DNA from: Amblyomma americanum
Taxonomy: Eukaryota > Arthropoda > Arachnida > Ixodida > Ixodidae
Reading direction: 5' to 3'
Assembly: GCF_052857255.1 (NCBI RefSeq)
Contig: NC_135505.1
Coordinates: 52,675,507-52,739,506 of the forward strand
DNA length: 64,000 nt
In this document: positions 22,656 through 34,349 of the stretch, piece by piece
Position numbering within the stretch: position 1 is the first letter of the stretch
How the letters are laid out: the number at the start of each line of letters is the position of its first letter
The notes under the pieces: model-generated
The model's database searches: none
The model's input: the letters and a program-made list of their open reading frames with translations, nothing else
Told to the model about the DNA's origin: nothing
Made by a program: the position numbers and the translations under genes

Positions 22656-24274
22656 GACAAGACAAGCGAGCAGAGTGGTGCAGAAATTTTGGGGGCGGAA
22701 GAGATTTGCAAGCTTGCGTGGATGAGGTGGCCGTAGCCAGCACAGGAACGAGTTAACTGGGGCAGATATGGCAGAGCCCTTTGCCCTGCAGTGCGCTATA
22801 GTAAGGAAGATCATGTTAAGGATAGGTGTTTACGCATTGCCTTAGTTTGCGGAGCCAGACTGAGGCCTTTATTAAAGGGCTCGACCACACGCCCCCCGTC
22901 GTCTGCCCATCTCTTGGTCTTTCCGCTAGCACTTTCACCCTCCGTCCCCTCAACTAAAAGAGATAAGCCGATTTTTCTCACTTCATATACCAATTAGCCA
23001 CCCGCCGCCTCCCGCTCTTTTTGGTCTCCCTTCGACATTCTGCTCTCTCACCCCAAAGGAACATCTCTCTCCTCTTTTCCGTCCGCCAACCGTGGCAGGT
23101 GAAGGATTCAAAGAGCAGCTCTGACATGCACATTTTATCGAAATGGAGCCTGTGATGATAACACACACCTTTTCTGACTACTCTTAAGAACGCGGTTGAC
23201 GTTTCAGGGCTCAGGCTGGGTGCTTGAAGACGAAGTGATACTGGCCAACATTTGTCACCATGCATGAGTTTGCTGTTATAATGACACACAAAAAAACTTT
23301 AGCATATTTTTTTTTCCAGAGTAAGAACGTTTAGAACTCGACGCATAAGGTTACTATAGAGATCCGAGATGAACTAAGGTTTAGGGTCAGCTATGAAGGT
23401 GCAAGCGATGATAGGATTGCTGGAGCGTAGCAAGAGGATAGTTCACACCGGGAAGATAAAACTTGGTACTGAATCTGAGAAAATTTACCACGCTAAGATT
23501 TTATAGCTAGGTTGCATTTATCATGTGTATCAGGAACAGAAGAAAGGAAAAATTAGACGTTAACGAGCTCTTTTGTCCGTTATCCGTATTTTTGACAAGG
23601 GACAAAACTTGCGTCACCAGCTAGCCCGGCAGCTTGCTCTCCTGAAGAGCGTGTATCATCATCATGCTACTAAGGAGATGGTAATATATATCGCTTTATT
23701 TAATAAACAACTAACACAACAGGAATTCTCCATTTTTTTCAAAAAAATTGTTTTATAGCAACATATATTGTTTGCAAAAAGAAGCTTCCTATTATTTCCG
23801 CGAAATCCTTATCACCTTACACAATCTATACCTTTAGTTTCTGAAATTCCACTCTCTCTGTTACTATTCGATCAACCTTGTAGATTATGTATGTGCTCCT
23901 TTGAGGATTTTAAGGAGCAAAAGAATAAACATTATAAGGAGGATTTGAACTGTGCATATTTCGTAAACTTCTGCGGGCAATATTTTGTAATGCACATTCG
24001 CAGCTGTTACTCCATGCGCTTCACGCGTAGATCTGGTGATATCTATCATAGAGCAGCATATTACCTTAAATAATACCTCATTTAATGGTCTTATTGAGAA
24101 AAATTGTGGTGCGCAAATGAATAAATGCGGCAGAAAGGGCAATATAAAACTCTAATGAGTCGATATCAATTGAAAATCTTATGTCGCGTGCGCTTGCAAT
24201 TAAGAGTACGCAGTAGTTCTTCCAAATACATCGCTGGCTCATTCTTAATTGAAAATGTATTCGATATCGTAAAC

Positions 24275-24500
24275 TTGCGGCGAACGCTCCGCGGTGACCT
24301 TTTCGGCTACTCAGCCGGAAGACCTGATTTCAATGCTGGCCGCGGCGATTGCGTATTGTTGGAGGAGAAACATAGAAGCCTTTCGTGTGCTCTTCATTGT
24401 GAGCGAACGGTAAAGAACGCCAGGTAGTCCAAAATAATATGGAGCCCTCGAATGCGGCGTCTCCTCGTAGACCATATATACTTCTGAGACGGTAAACCAA
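24275..24500 (+). mobile_element. SINE remnant, strongly diverged
   Basis: Recognised from CTCCGCGGTGACC, AGCCGGAAGACCTGATTTCA, GGAGGAGAAACATAGAAGCC, GTAAAGAACGCCAGGTAGTC and GGAGCCCTCGAATGCGGCGT in family order. Many substitutions show age. Confidence 0.6.
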
Positions 24501-25672
24501 GGAATTTTCAGCACGCATCCTAAAGTCTTTCATGGCTGCAGAAAAATGTTCCCATGCACTGCATTCCATCTTGAACAGTGCGCTTCATTTTTTTAACCTG
24601 TTCAATGCTCCCACTTGCTCGTTAATGAGAGCGCTGTGAGGGTAAAAATAAATGAAATGAAATAAAAGAAGAGCACCATAGTTGTATAGTTGAAGTAAAT
24701 ATTTCCGTCAGATGGAGCGGAAATCCTGCAAACGATTGATCGTTACAAAAGTTTACTTAGATTTTCAGACATTACCGAAATAAGTACTTTAAGTCCAATT
24801 CTTTTGATTTGTTGGGATTTTGGTTTCCTGTCTGATATTCGCTTGGCGAATGTCAAAATTATCGCGAGGAATACTTTTTTTAACGGTAACTGAGAAAAAA
24901 TGAGGAAACTGAGAAGGTCATAGATTGCCCAGCGGTGACCGTTATCAAACGTGTTGTTTAAGGAAAGTCTCTCTGAATTAAAATTCTGTAGCGGGTCATG
25001 TTCGTACTAGCAACACCTGAAAAACCGTGTCTCCCTAAATGTTCGTGACTTAGCGAAACCGCAACGTCAAATGTTTTGTCACTGAAATTATGCTCGACGC
25101 CCAAGTGGCAGCACACAGTGTAGCCTGTATCATTCGCGTGCAGATCTAAACTTTGCGAGAGAGCACTCTCTGCCACGTCCCTGTTCTCTAATTCTATCAG
25201 TGTCGCGAGCTCGCACATGCCTACCACGTCACTCCTATCTTTTTCTTAACACTTTAAGGACATATCGCTTCCTTTCGCATTGACGTCGTCCATAGGTGAA
25301 ATGTTTTCTGAATAATGCAAAGGCTCAACTCGAGGAATTCAGCGATGATGAACTCACAGGCTGCTCCCTACTCATCAAAAGCCTAGAACCCTAAGGCGCA
25401 CATCTTATGATGATGGCCCCATAAAAGCGCTAAACTTCACGTTGGTGCTAGTTAGGATGCTTGTGCCCGATGTTTCACGAACGACTAGTCATGAAACTTC
25501 ATTTTTTTAAAGCAATACACATTTGCGAATTAATTTTATCCTAACTGTAAACTATTTATTGGTATCTATTTTCTGACGAAATATATTGGCCTGTTTTTAT
25601 GCGCCCTTACACTTTATGCAAGAAATATCAAGGCTTTAAAAATTGCAACCCCTATTGCATGGTACTTCGCAG

Positions 25673-26026
25673 GCCTCGGTTTGTGATTCAGACGAGGTAA
25701 GAGAGCCGTGCAGAGATGGAGAGTACCCGGAAAACATATGCCCGGATATACAGAGGAAGAGGACGTGCAAAAGTGGGGACAACGTCTGTTCGTGTCCCGA
25801 AGGGAAATGGAGGCAGCCGGGAACCATGCGGTGTGTGGATGAGGCCAGCTGTTGTGGCGGAAGATTTTGTGCAGTGCCGCGCCACTGTCCATCCTGTTAT
25901 GGTAAACAAAATTCTGGTCAGAAGCTATATTACCAAGACGAATACAATGATATTCTTCTCCACTCTTTTTTTCAAGGAGAATGGCAAAGCCAGAAGGCTT
26001 TTTTTCAACTCGGAACTCTTATATAG
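25673..26026 (+). CDS. Cysteine-rich TIL-type (trypsin-inhibitor-like) domain exon, secreted protein (predicted exon 2)
   Basis: After the acceptor TACTTCGCAG (25671-25672) the phase-0 frame encodes ASVCDSDEVREPC, GEYPENIC, KRTCKSGDNVCSC, GKWRQPGTMRCVDEASC and then CGGRFCAVPRHCPSC. The CxC...G..R......CV....C spacing is that of the C-terminal half of TIL domains, small disulphide-rich serine-protease inhibitors frequent in tick saliva and haemolymph. The frame stays open to a TAG at 26024. Alternatively, TGTTATG followed by GTAAAC at 25901 could be a splice donor. The downstream duplicate conserves the cysteines after VDEASC, which supports them being real coding sequence. Inhibitory activity cannot be judged from this sequence. 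Confidence 0.65.
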   Translation, partial: ASVCDSDEVREPCRDGEYPENICPDIQRKRTCKSGDNVCSCPEGKWRQPGTMRCVDEASCCGGRFCAVPRHCPSCYGKQNSGQKLYYQDEYNDILLHSFFQGEWQSQKAFFQLGTLI

Positions 26027-26466
26027 GTGATGTTTTGAACTTCTGACTCCAAGCAGTATGATGATTTAGTTTGGTAAAACTGTGAGGAATTAAACTTTTT
26101 CACCTTCTGCAGAAGAGCAGCCTGAGTTAATGTTGAAGGAGAAAAAGTTGAGTTTCGGGAAGCATCTGAGCTCTGTAAGGCGGCGGAGATTCTATTTTTG
26201 TCAAGCATAGATTCTAACTGTTCTCTCCTAGAAGTGCTCAGCGAAACAGATATAAAAGAATTATAATATAACTATTTTCACTGTCAGCTCTTTCTTTTTT
26301 TAAGCGCAAATAGATACTAGTGATTTCATCCGTGACATACGTGCATCATAATAGGGTACTGTTTGGAGGCTTCAAGAACACATTTTAGAATGAATGTACT
26401 GTTTTACAAAGTTACTTTTTAGTGACTGTCGTTGTATTAGCCGATATGAATGAATATACACACTTG

Positions 26467-26472
26467 AATAAA
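26467..26472 (+). promoter_or_regulatory. Candidate polyadenylation signal AATAAA
   Basis: AATAAA lies 441 bp after the TIL stop codon, within the duplicated block. The equivalent position in the second copy reads GAAGAAGC, so that copy has lost the signal. Confidence 0.45.
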
Positions 26473-26629
26473 CATGACCAAAGGAGGCTCAGCGTAACTT
26501 ATTTAAAATTTACACGTGTGTCCTGGTAAAAAACTGCTCAATTACAATTACCAAGGTTGCGCTAAACTTTCCAAGACCTATTAAGACAGCTTCCAAAATT
26601 TCATGCTGCTAGATACCCGTACTAGCCAT

Positions 26630-26818
26630 TAGGCGCCGCGATAGCTGAGTGGTTATTGTGCTCTGCTGCTCGTCCCAAGACGCTGGATCGATGCTAGAGG
26701 CTCATGTACTGTGCGACTTAAGTGCGTTTGAAAGAAACCCAGGTGGTCAAAATTATCCGGCGGCAGCCACAACGGCGTCCCTTATGGCCTGTATTCATTG
26801 GAAAGTTAAAACCATAAA
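26630..26818 (+). mobile_element. SINE, diverged
   Basis: Head GCGCCGCGATAGCTGAGTGG, body CTCATGTACTGTGCGACTTA and CCCAGGTGGTCAAAATTATC, then CAACGGCGTCCCTTATGGCC and an A-rich tail near 26815. The tRNA B box is largely lost. Confidence 0.75.
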
Positions 26819-27189
26819 ATAAGTAAATAAACAAAATCTTGATCTTCAGACTTTTACTCTGCGCCTGGAGGACGTCATGCTCATTGATTCGAGGTTTGCA
26901 CGTTCGATGCGCTGGGACTTACTACATAACATCACTCCTTCCCAGCAGTTGTGCTGGATGTGGGGCAGCTTTTTGTATAAATTGTAATTTTAATTGGTGA
27001 ACAATATGGATACCTCCATCAAGCGTTCTGTGACCTTATGCATACATCATTATCATCATCCTTACTAGCTCGATCAAACTAGCTCCACCTTTTTAGTACG
27101 GTGAGCGTTTCAGGCTCTTGATTATTCGGCAGGCTTCCAAGAATATTCTCCCCTTGACCTAATTCTTTGTGGCTATGTTCGAGTCGCTA

Positions 27190-28215
27190 ACAGCTACCTA
27201 GAAATCGTGATCATATATGGCGAGTGCGATGGCTAATTCCTCGGCCACTTCGGCGTGTGGGGACTTCACGCTTTGCGGAGTGGATAAGCGTTCTGGCAGG
27301 CTCGACGAGCGCAATGGCGTATCGTCGATCATCATGATATTCGACGCTGTCCATGAAGCGCACTTCCCTCGCTTTTCCGTATGCTCGCAGCAGGGCCGTG
27401 GCTCTCGCCTGTCTTCCGCCTTGATAAGACGTCGCGTGTGCGTTTCGCGGGATTGGAGTGACTTAGATGCCGTCCCTGACCTACCGCGGTACTATGTCCT
27501 GGTCACCGTTTTGGCGGTGGTAGCCGATGCCAAGTAGCTCGAGTTTCAGTCGTCCAGCTTCAGTGGCCGTGAGTCTTTCTAGTTGCGATATGTGCTGCGC
27601 CTCTTCCAGTTGTAGCAGCAACTTCGTGCTTGTCGAATCTGGCAGCCGAGTGCCGTGTTGTATGCCCTGCATATAACCACGTCTGTTTGTTCTTCTCCGC
27701 GTTGTACGAATAGTGAAAGGCGCCGACGTAGCTTATATAACAAAGACGAAGGAAAGCCGAGCGTATCAGGCTCTCTCTCCTCATTCCACATCTCCTGTTG
27801 GTAACTGTCTTTAGTAACCTCATTGCATTGACAGCCTTGTGTACGAACGTGTTGACCGTCTCGCCGTTTACGCAACTGGATGCGATGATCATGCCTAGGA
27901 CTTTTTTTCACGGTGCGGATTCTTCTGCTGTCATTCGGGTGTATCGTGATCGCTTCATATTCGTCTTCTGCTTGGATGCGTTGGGTGGTCGTCTCCTCTG
28001 AGTGGGGCGGTACAGCAGGAGCTCCGACGTCTTGGGCGAGAATTGGAGCCCGGTATATATCAGGCGTTCTTCCAGTAGATCTGTCGCTTACTGCAACAAT
28101 GATTCGATTCGCCCGTCGCTGCCGCGGTCAACCCAGATCGCGATGTTTTTGGCGTAGATCTCTTGTTGGATTCTTCTGCTATTTGGAGGTGTCGCGCGAG
28201 AATTAAAGAACCTTA
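27190..28215 (-). pseudogene. I-clade-type LINE: RT end and RNase H region, decayed
   Basis: Minus-strand blocks in order are KSELLLYRPTRRRRP (about 28030), NGETVNTFVHKAVNAMRLLK, LPDSTSTKLLLQL, SQLERLTATEAGRL, LLGIGYHRQNGDQDIVPR, then a degraded SVKSPHAEVAEELAIALAI near 27225-27290. The last block matches the RNase H domain that I-clade LINEs carry after RT. Frames shift several times. It sits head to tail with the RTE remnant at 28260-28950, which is a different family. The interval 26819-27189 shows nothing recognisable. Confidence 0.7.
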
Positions 28216-28259
28216 AAAAACAGCGGTAATCTTATCTTCGAGTCAAATGAAATGCTGAA

Positions 28260-28950
28260 GCCCATGCCATCCTCTTGGTTTCGACTAGAATGTCATCAAC
28301 CCGCGTTTGTTCCCTGACCCACTCTGTCCGCTCCTTTCATTTGCTTCCACGTTTATACCTCGTAGGTGAGTACCGGCAAGATGTCGCTGTTGCACACTTT
28401 TCACTTGAGGGATACTGGCGAAATAACATTCATAACCTGAGAGAATATGCCTTATTTGCTTCACCCCATTCTTATCCTTCTAGTTATTTCCCTCTCACAA
28501 TCCGTGGCAGCTGTCCCCACCTGCCTTCAGTAGACGTATTCCTTTACAACTTCCAGCCTCTCGCCGCCAATTCTGAAGTGCTGTTTCCTTGCAAGGCTCT
28601 TGAACATAACTGTGGTTTTCTGCTTGTTAATTTTAAGACCCAGCTTTCTGCTCTGCTTGCCTAACTCAGTGATCAAGATTTGCAGTTCGCCTTATGAGTG
28701 ACTCAGCACGGGCATGTCATCAGCGAATCACAGATTGAGGTATTCTTCATTAACTCTTATTACCAACTGTTCACAATTCAGGCCTCGGAATACCTCCAGT
28801 AAACAGGCAGTGAAGAACACTGGCGAGATAGTGTCTCCTTGTCTGGTGCCTTTCATTATTGGAATTTTGTTGCTGACTTTATGGAGGACTGTGGAAGCTG
28901 TGCAGTTGCTATATATATTTTCCAGTGTTTTCACATAAAGCTCTTGTAAA
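28260..28950 (-). pseudogene. RTE-type LINE fragment, second copy of the 1995-3380 family
   Basis: Nucleotide blocks repeat those of the first copy: GGTTTCGACTAGAATGTCAT, CCCGCGTTTGTTCCCTGACC, TTCGCCTTATGAGTGACTCA and AGGCCTCGGAATACCTCCAG. Minus-strand translation near 28930-28730 reads NIYSNCTASTVLHKVSNKIP then GDTISPVFFTACLLEVFRGL, the RT palm region (GD.ISP.LF). It lacks both the RT N-terminus and the 3' tail of the first copy. Dead copy. Confidence 0.75.
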
Positions 28951-29009
28951 TATATTTTTCTAAATCAGTTAAGATAGTTGTCTCCAAGCTGAATGGTAAA
29001 TAGATAAAA

Positions 29010-29394
29010 TTATTTCTATAGATAAGTCAGGTAACGCATCACTGCCATTTAATTGCCGCCCTATCTCTTTGTCATGCACTTGTTCTAAAATTCTAGAACA
29101 CATTATATTAAAATTTCTCCAAGAGCATGCTGAGGCCAAATACATTATACATCCCAATCAGCATGGCTTTAGAGCAGGTTTGTCAACTGTCACCCAACTG
29201 GCTGACTCTTTCACGACTTTGCTCAGCCAATTATTCACCGAAGTCAAAGACACCTAATTTTACTCGACTATCCGAAGTCCATCGACCATGTGTCACATGT
29301 CAAATTGCTTTTTAAGCTTAGCCATGTTCTCGGTGAGGTACCCGTTCTCAAATAGATAGGCACGTTCTTGACGGAACGCCGGCAATTAGTGGTT
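29010..29394 (+). pseudogene. CR1-like LINE, RT N-terminal part (upstream of a SINE insertion)
   Basis: The plus frame gives FNCRPISLSCTCSKILEHII, YIIHPNQHGFRAGLSTVTQL and, after a frame change, LDYPKSIDHVSHVKLLFKLS and IGTFLTERRQLVV. These are the RT blocks normally read as RPISL..CSKILE, QHGFR and LDYSKAFDHV. One in-frame stop precedes IGTFLT. The frame resumes after the SINE at 29625. Confidence 0.8.
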
Positions 29395-29624
29395 GGCTTA
29401 TGAGGTTTAACGTCCCAAAGTGACTCATGCTTTAATGGACGCCTCAGTGGAAGGCTCCAGAAACTTCGTCCACCTGGGGTTCTTTAACGTGTACTGATAT
29501 CGCACAGTACACAGCCCTCTAGAATTTTTTCTGCATCGAAAATCGACCGCCGCGGCTGGGATCGAACTCGCTTCTTTCCGGTCAGCAGCCGAGCGCCGTA
29601 CCCACTGAGCCGCTATGCCGGCGA
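29395..29624 (-). mobile_element. SINE inserted in LINE reverse transcriptase
   Basis: In plus orientation: GAGGTTTAACGTCCCAAAGTG tail block shortened to GTTTAACGTCCCAAAG, body CCACCTGGGGTTCTTTAACG, GATATCGCACAGTACACAG and head GGGATCGAACTCGC with ACCCACTGAGCCGCTATGCC. The host sequence CAATTAGTGGTT (29383-29394) is followed, after the SINE, by the diverged copy CAATCCGTGCTA (29625-29636). Skipping the SINE restores the RT reading RRQ(L/S)V..CDDYVSS, so the insertion point is certain. Confidence 0.88.
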
Positions 29625-30545
29625 CAATCCGTGCTATGTGATGATTACGTTTCAAGTACTGTAACGTTTGTCTCCGGAGCACCGCAGAAAACAGCACAAG
29701 CTCCTTTTTTATTTCTTTTGTTCAATAACGACTTTGCGAGCTACGTCGATGTGAATATACGAATGTTCGCAGATGATTGCGTGCTCTACCAGCGAATGGT
29801 AAACCAGAAGATGAAACCACAAGATGAAGCAAGGTTAAACGCGGCCTTTAACAGCGTCGGGAAGTGGTGTTATACCTGGAAAATGGCCATTAACCTAGAA
29901 TAAACAGTCGCGATGTCAGTGAACAAACCTAAATCAAAGCTTAACTAGCCGTATAACAATGGTAATTTCATTCTGGAAACCGTAACGAAAAAAAAAACAC
30001 CTAGGCATTGTTATCTCTGAAGAGCTTGCGTCAAAGGCTCACGCGCATAATATAACCAAAACAGAAATGACGACCCTTCACCTTCTTAAACGGATTCTAT
30101 GTTTTTCTACTTCCGAAACCAAGGTTTTGGCGTACAAAGTTTAATCCGACCAATCTTGCAATACGCGAACATCGTTTGGGTTCCGTATGCACAAAATGAT
30201 GCAGTTATGCTCGATTCAGTGCAACGAAAAGCGGTCTCATTTATCTATAACAAATACCAGCGCACTGATTCCCCCGCAAAACTGCTTATCCACGCAGGAG
30301 TAGCTACGCTAGCAAGCCGCGCCACCTTCCACTGGCTCAAGTTTTTGTACTTGGTAATACTACTACGTATGACTCTTTCAAACATTCCAGTGGTACACGC
30401 CATAAGCAGGAATATACACTTGATGAATACAATTTTGCCAGCAAATGTTATGCTGCTTTTGTTTTTTTCTCGCGGAAAATACAAGAATGGATTACGTTAG
30501 ATAGGTTGGTCACTTCATTACTTTGTGTGGAAAAGTTTGTGCAGT
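29625..30545 (+). pseudogene. CR1-like LINE, RT palm to C-terminus (downstream of the SINE)
   Basis: Continues the element at 29010 with CDDYVSSTVTFVSGAPQKTA, NDFASYVDVNIRMFADDCVL (FADD intact), LNAAFNSVGKWCYTWKMAIN and, after frame changes, RPILQYANIVWVPYAQNDAV and VQRKAVSFIYNKYQRTDSP. The PQGSVLGPLLF block is altered to PQKTAQAPFLF. Several stops and shifts make it nonfunctional. It ends about 60 bp before the A/T-rich 3' end of the oppositely oriented LINE at 30605. Confidence 0.8.
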
Positions 30546-30604
30546 GTGTCGCGATAACTGTGCTATCTACTAACGAAAATTGACTGTCTTCTTCGTTATT
30601 GTGC

Positions 30605-32045
30605 CTTTTATTTATTTATTTCGTTACTATCAGGGACGTTGAGGCGTTACACTGTAGATAGGAGTGGTCAGTGATTAATCAAAATCAAATACAAAAGGAG
30701 AGATATTACAAAAATGATGAAGAAGCACAGATTTGAATGCTTCTGGTTCTGGAATGCAGACGATGCTGGCGGAAAGGTGGTTTCAGTCTGAGCTGGTCTT
30801 GGGCAGGAAAGAATGAAAGTACTGGTTAGTTCTGCAGCTTGGAACACTCACTTTGAATCGGTGGTAAATACGGGATGATACATAACTTGGAGAAGTGAAA
30901 AGACTTCGTTTAGTGATTCATTTGTGCTGTATACTTTTTGGAAATTTAAAACTCTAGACAGATGACGCCGCAGTGAAAGGTCTTGAAGTTCTAGAGTTCG
31001 CTTCATGAGTGTGACGCTAGACGAACCAGAATAGTTAGACAAGATTAAACGGGCTGAACGATTCTGAACTAATTCTAAGGCACTAATCAGTGATTTGATG
31101 TTAAGGTCCCATACGGAATGCGCATATTTTATTTTAGATTGGACGACAATTTTGCGCAGAAGTAGCTTTAAACCAACCGGAGCAAGTGAAAATTTACGGC
31201 GAAGGAAACCAAGCATGCGATTAGCATTGTTAGTTATGTGCTCGATATGCGTTTTCCATGAAAGGTCATTGGTAATGTATACGCCACGATACTAACATGC
31301 AGAAACAGAAGCTAAGGGGGAGCCATTTAGAATATATGGATGCGGGTTAGCTTTGGAAGATATTCGTGTTAGTTTCATTGCTTTACATTTAGAAGCGTTA
31401 AGCTTCATTAGCCAAGTGTCCCACCAAGCAGAAAGGTTATTAGTGTCAGATTGAAGATCTAAGGTATCAGATGGGTTGGAAAATTCTCTGTAAATTACGC
31501 GATCGTCAGCGAACAGCCTGATAGGTGATGTTATGGGATCAGGAAGATCATTAATATAGATTAGGAAAAGGAGAGGCCCTAGAAAAGATCCTTGAGGAAC
31601 GCCCGATGTTACTGAAGAAAGATCAGAATTGTGGTCATTAACACTTACATACTGAGTACGACCAGCCAAAAATCACAATTCATTTTAATACATTACAATC
31701 TATGTTTAGTTTGCTCAGTTTGAAAACTAGAAGAGGATGACAGACGGTATTGAACGCTTTAGCAAAGTCATTGAATATGCAATCAATAATCAAAGAACGA
31801 TCCAAAGCTGCAAAAACGCCATTAGTAAATGCGATAAACTGTGTTTCACAAGAATGATTTTTTTGAAAACCATGTTGATGGGCTGTAAGAAAGAATTGAA
31901 TTCAAGGTGACTCATCACGGCCGAATAGATTACATGTTCAAGTAATTTGCATGAAATAAAAGCGAATGATATTGGTCTGTAGTTTATGATTTTGTATACG
32001 ATTCTTTTCTTCCTTCCTGTTTGATTGTATACCTGATGCACTCAG
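30605..32045 (-). pseudogene. CR1-like LINE, RT and 3' region, lightly decayed
   Basis: Minus-strand frames: 32041-31790 with INYRPISFAFISCKLLEHVI; a degraded FAKAFNTVCHPLLVFKLSKL; 31669-31292 with SVTSGVPQGSFLGPLLFLIY, INDLPDPITSPIRLFADDRV and LMKLNASKCKAMKLTR; 31216-30848 with LLLRKIVVQSKIKYAHSVWD and ALELVQNRSARLILSNYSGS. The catalytic FADD is intact. The 3' end near 30605 is a TTTA-type tail read from the other strand. It is less damaged than the LINE it faces, hence probably younger. The endonuclease and 5' half are absent, consistent with 5' truncation. Confidence 0.85.
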
Positions 32046-32091
32046 CTTGTACGTTAACCCACCCTTGTAACAATTACAATTACGGACTGAC

Positions 32092-32251
<160 letters not shown>

Positions 32252-32267
32252 CACAACTAGAACGATT

Positions 32268-32345
32268 ATCTTCGTTCATTCCCAACGGTTTCAGACCGTG
32301 GACCGTCCTTCATCAGGGTGTTAAGTCGAATGAATACAGAGATGT
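32268..32345 (-). mobile_element. PLE terminal sequence with hammerhead-like core, copy 1
   Basis: Read on the minus strand: CCTGATGAAGGACGGTCC, ACGG, TCTGAAACCGTTGGG. The order CTGATGA, a GGAC/GTCT stem, then GAAAC matches the conserved core of a type I hammerhead ribozyme; such cores are known in terminal repeats of Penelope-like elements. A related sequence lies at 33790-33835. Stems I and III were not established, so ribozyme identity is only suggestive. The following 32346-32790 contains no recognisable gene and may be the rest of the same element. Confidence 0.4.
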
Positions 32346-32887
32346 GCGTATTTACAGACCTAAATGCAGAGGGAGAGGAGGCACTCTCTTTCATTTCTTT
32401 GCGGAGAAAAACATACGCACACAATACGGAGTAGAAGGCAAGAGTGTCGGCGTCCACAAAAGAAAAGGGAGCAGGGTTGTGAAACAAGTTAAAATAGAGA
32501 AGTTACAGACATGTAGCAGAGGCTGAGAGGGTTGGATTTTCGTTGAGAAGTCTTAAGCAAGAAAGGTTTCCTTCTGCTGAAGCGAGAAGTTCGAGCAAAA
32601 AGGGGATTAAATAACAAAACACGCAAAACAAGAAAAGAACAAAAAGAGAAACACCAGAATGCACTGAAACAAAACACAAAAGGGCACATAGCATGACCCG
32701 CTCCCCAGCGGTGCAGGTGTTACGGGCTCTTGAGATGTAATTTTCTGTAAGCTGTCAAGACCGCTTCATTTATCTAGACTGCGCCATATATGCCATATAT
32801 ATATATATATATATTTATAGCCTCGAAAAAGGTTGCTCCTCCAGTCGAAGCGTCGTGAATTGAATCCTATGTTTTTAAATATTTGGC

Positions 32888-32892
<5 letters not shown>

Positions 32893-32983
<91 letters not shown>
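32893..32983. repeat. (TA)n microsatellite
   Basis: Nearly pure TA repeat; a shorter TA tract lies just upstream at about 32795-32812. Confidence 0.95.
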
Positions 32984-32986
<3 letters not shown>

Positions 32987-33030
32987 CAGACAAGCTATTG
33001 AAATGAAGGGCTCGTTTGACAAACATATTA

Positions 33031-33171
33031 AGGAAGCAAACAGTCACCGAAACCAAGGTGCATAGGGGAATTCTTTTATTTCCTTTAAAACCAATTGATT
33101 GGCATTACAAATTGGAAAAAAAATAAAAAATATTCCCCTATGCACCTTGGTTTCGGTGACCGTTGGCTTCC

Positions 33172-33176
<5 letters not shown>
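33031..33176. repeat. Inverted pair of SINE tail sequences
   Basis: AGGAAGCAAACAGTCACCGA, continuing AACCAAGGTGCATAGGGGAA, at 33031-33071 is the near-exact reverse complement of the block at 33136-33176. The same 40-bp block is the tail of the tRNA-type element at 33256-33568. The arrangement is a small hairpin between two TA microsatellites. Confidence 0.75.

Positions 33177-33252
<76 letters not shown>
33175..33252. repeat. (TA)n microsatellite
   Basis: Pure TA dinucleotide repeat between two SINE-tail blocks. Confidence 0.95.
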
Positions 33253-33254
<2 letters not shown>

Positions 33255-33255
33255 T

Positions 33256-33764
<509 letters not shown>

Positions 33765-33775
33765 CCGCTCGCTGA

Positions 33776-33860
33776 AGAAACATGTAGTATACTAATGGTT
33801 TCGGACGGTGGACTGTCCTTCATCGGGGGGTAGGATTATCCCTGAAGTGAAGGATTAGCA
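33776..33860 (-). mobile_element. PLE terminal sequence with hammerhead-like core, copy 2
   Basis: On the minus strand CCGATGAAGGACAGTCC, ACC, GTCCGAAACCATTAG: the same order as copy 1, with a perfect GGAC/GTCC stem but CCGATGA in place of CTGATGA. A perfect 10-bp hairpin (ATGTTGACAC / GTGTCAACAT, 33883-33912) lies just beyond. Confidence 0.35.
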
Positions 33861-34349
33861 TATTCAGAGCTTGGATTTACACATGTTGACACGTGCCAGC
33901 ATGTGTCAACATTTGCGCCCAAAAAGATGGCATGCTGTGAATTCTAAAAGTGCCCACGAGAATGCAAAACGAAGTGGTTGCTTAGCGCTGAGTAAAATTC
34001 CATACATTTCACTCAATGTATTATAATATAATGTGAGAGTTGGTAAACTGGCCTACAGGTAGGCTAAGTGTCATAACGATTTGAAGGGTTTACATAGCGA
34101 CGGCTCCTGGTTGAGGCTGGGAAAGAATATTACGTTTATTCATGGAAACAGGGCACATTCATTACGTACAGGAGTTATCTCAAGTAGAGTCTGCACAATT
34201 ACATTTGCTAGATGAAAGCTATGGTGACGCAAAATACAATGAATTTAAATAAGGCACCCATTCTGTTTAGGGTATACATGCTAGGCGCTCTCATAGAGTT
34301 TTACAGTAAGGTTTATCATATTTTCTCAACAGAAAAAAAAAGAAGTGAT
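33861..34349. other. No recognisable gene
   Basis: Apart from the hairpin at 33883-33912, nothing was recognised before the start of the segmental duplicate. Confidence 0.5.

Larger units (their letters stand above)
21918..25672 (+). other. Predicted intron of the TIL gene
   Basis: This interval contains a small perfect hairpin and two SINE remnants. Apart from these no exon was recognised. The stretches 22660-24270 and 24510-25440 hold nothing I can identify. It ends with TTGCATGGTACTTCGCAG, an acceptor also present in the downstream duplicate. Confidence 0.45.
25440..26580 (+). repeat. Segmental duplication, copy 1 (TIL exon 2 region)
   Basis: About 1.1 kb including intron end, cysteine exon and 3' flank is repeated directly at 34350-35490. 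Shared landmarks in order are TTACACTTTATGCAAGAAAT, TTGCATGGTACTTC(G/A)CAG, the exon, GGTGATGTTTTGAACTTCT, TATGATGATTTAGTTTG, AGAAGAGCAGCCT(G/A)AGTTA and TACCAAGGTTGCGCTAAACT. Divergence is clear but moderate. Confidence 0.85.

Noticed and set aside
26005..26208. Additional minus-strand gene over the TIL 3' flank
   Set aside because: Not conserved as an open frame in the duplicated copy; shadow of the 3' flanking sequence.
27217..27537. Plus-strand 106-codon frame starting MASAMANSS
   Set aside because: It is antisense to a LINE RNase H region recognised on the minus strand.
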